A DNA stretch of 64,000 nucleotides from CAJXII01 sp965242915. Lineage in GTDB: Bacteria > Campylobacterota > Campylobacteria > Campylobacterales > Arcobacteraceae. The notes below the pieces were generated by a model. It worked only from the letters and a program-made list of their open reading frames with translations, had not been told where the DNA came from and searched no databases. Where the stretch lies: NCBI GenBank assembly GCA_965242915.1, contig CBDETN010000026.1:193091-257090 (forward strand), written 5' to 3'. How positions within the stretch are numbered: the stretch's first letter is position 1; every line of letters begins with the position of its first letter. The position numbers were made by a program, and so were the translations under genes. Positions 63,856 to 64,000 of this stretch are shown here, in pieces.

Positions 63856-64000
63856 TTAAACTAAAGACTCTTTTAGAACTTCAGATATATTATTTACGGC
63901 AATTATTTCTAAACTTTCTTTAACTTCATCTGGAATTTCACTTAAATCTCTTTTATAATTTTTCTTAGGAATCAATACTTTTTTCATCTTAGCTTTATGT
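63856..64000 (-). CDS. lon: Lon protease, extreme C-terminus (cut by window edge)
   Basis: The last 48 codons read KKVLIPKKNYKRDLSEIPDE, then VKESLEIIAVNNISEVLKESLV before TAA. This matches the end of the Lon proteolytic domain (LPKxNxKDLxxIPxxV). Lon is the ATP-dependent protease that removes misfolded and regulatory proteins. The catalytic Ser-Lys region lies outside the window. Confidence 0.88.
   Translation of the reverse strand, partial: HKAKMKKVLIPKKNYKRDLSEIPDEVKESLEIIAVNNISEVLKESLV

Noticed and set aside
1..64000. CRISPR array
   Set aside because: No series of evenly spaced repeats with unique spacers was seen; the repeats found occur in pairs only.

Overview
The window is AT-rich chromosomal DNA from a member of the Campylobacterota (formerly Epsilonproteobacteria). 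It most resembles the free-living Sulfurimonas/Sulfurovum side of the phylum; that placement is inferred from gene content, not measured. Pointers are a CiaB-family protein, a XerH-type single recombinase, an NhaD antiporter, an aspC/nadB neighbourhood, a cheY-cheA-cheR-cheD-cheB cluster, and a flagellin-type gene. Most core genes have a clear AAGGA-type ribosome binding site.

Layout. 1-11013 is core: partial ftsA, a PpiD-like chaperone and fieF on the minus strand, a broken aspC, then a lptM-like lipoprotein, nadB, nhaD, guaA and an unusual fusion ending in a HemD domain. 11014-13693 is a small accessory island. Two near-identical copies of a ~110-125 bp structured element bound a DksA/TraR-type zinc finger, a degenerate J-domain membrane protein, a thioredoxin-like protein and two decayed genes. 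13694-25605 holds purD, an RDD protein, lptD, a phosphoribosyltransferase, pnp and the chemotaxis cluster. 25602-29497 runs on the minus strand: xerH, two small unknown genes and an M3 oligopeptidase. 29903-34205 is mobile DNA: a complete IS21-family element with target duplication, a remnant of a PLD-domain helicase, and an IS3-family element. 34351-47292 is mostly core (murA, ciaB, phnA, uvrC, alr, ubiX, coaD, tmk), with a second IS3 copy, an internally deleted flavoprotein, and a resolvase-like protein that has lost its catalytic serine. 47707-51782 is a compact minus-strand operon of an unknown 566-residue protein, an MFS transporter and an intact aspartate aminotransferase. 52135-64000 has hisS, cysE, tauE, flagellin, a broken IS256 element, tRNA-Glu, trpA, panB, a frameshifted haem-sensor diguanylate cyclase, ruvB, a PAS response regulator, a rhomboid protease and the end of lon.

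A theme is gene decay beside IS activity: aspC copy 1, the YwqK-like gene, the PLD helicase, both IS3 transposases, the IS256 transposase, the dihydrolipoamide dehydrogenase-like gene and the diguanylate cyclase are each broken or internally deleted. The broken aspC has an intact, diverged counterpart in the accessory operon, so that operon may have taken over its function. No single spectacular system is evident. The best candidates for something undescribed are the paired element around 11145-13587, the 566-aa/MFS/aminotransferase operon, and the catalytically dead resolvase-like protein with repeats upstream.
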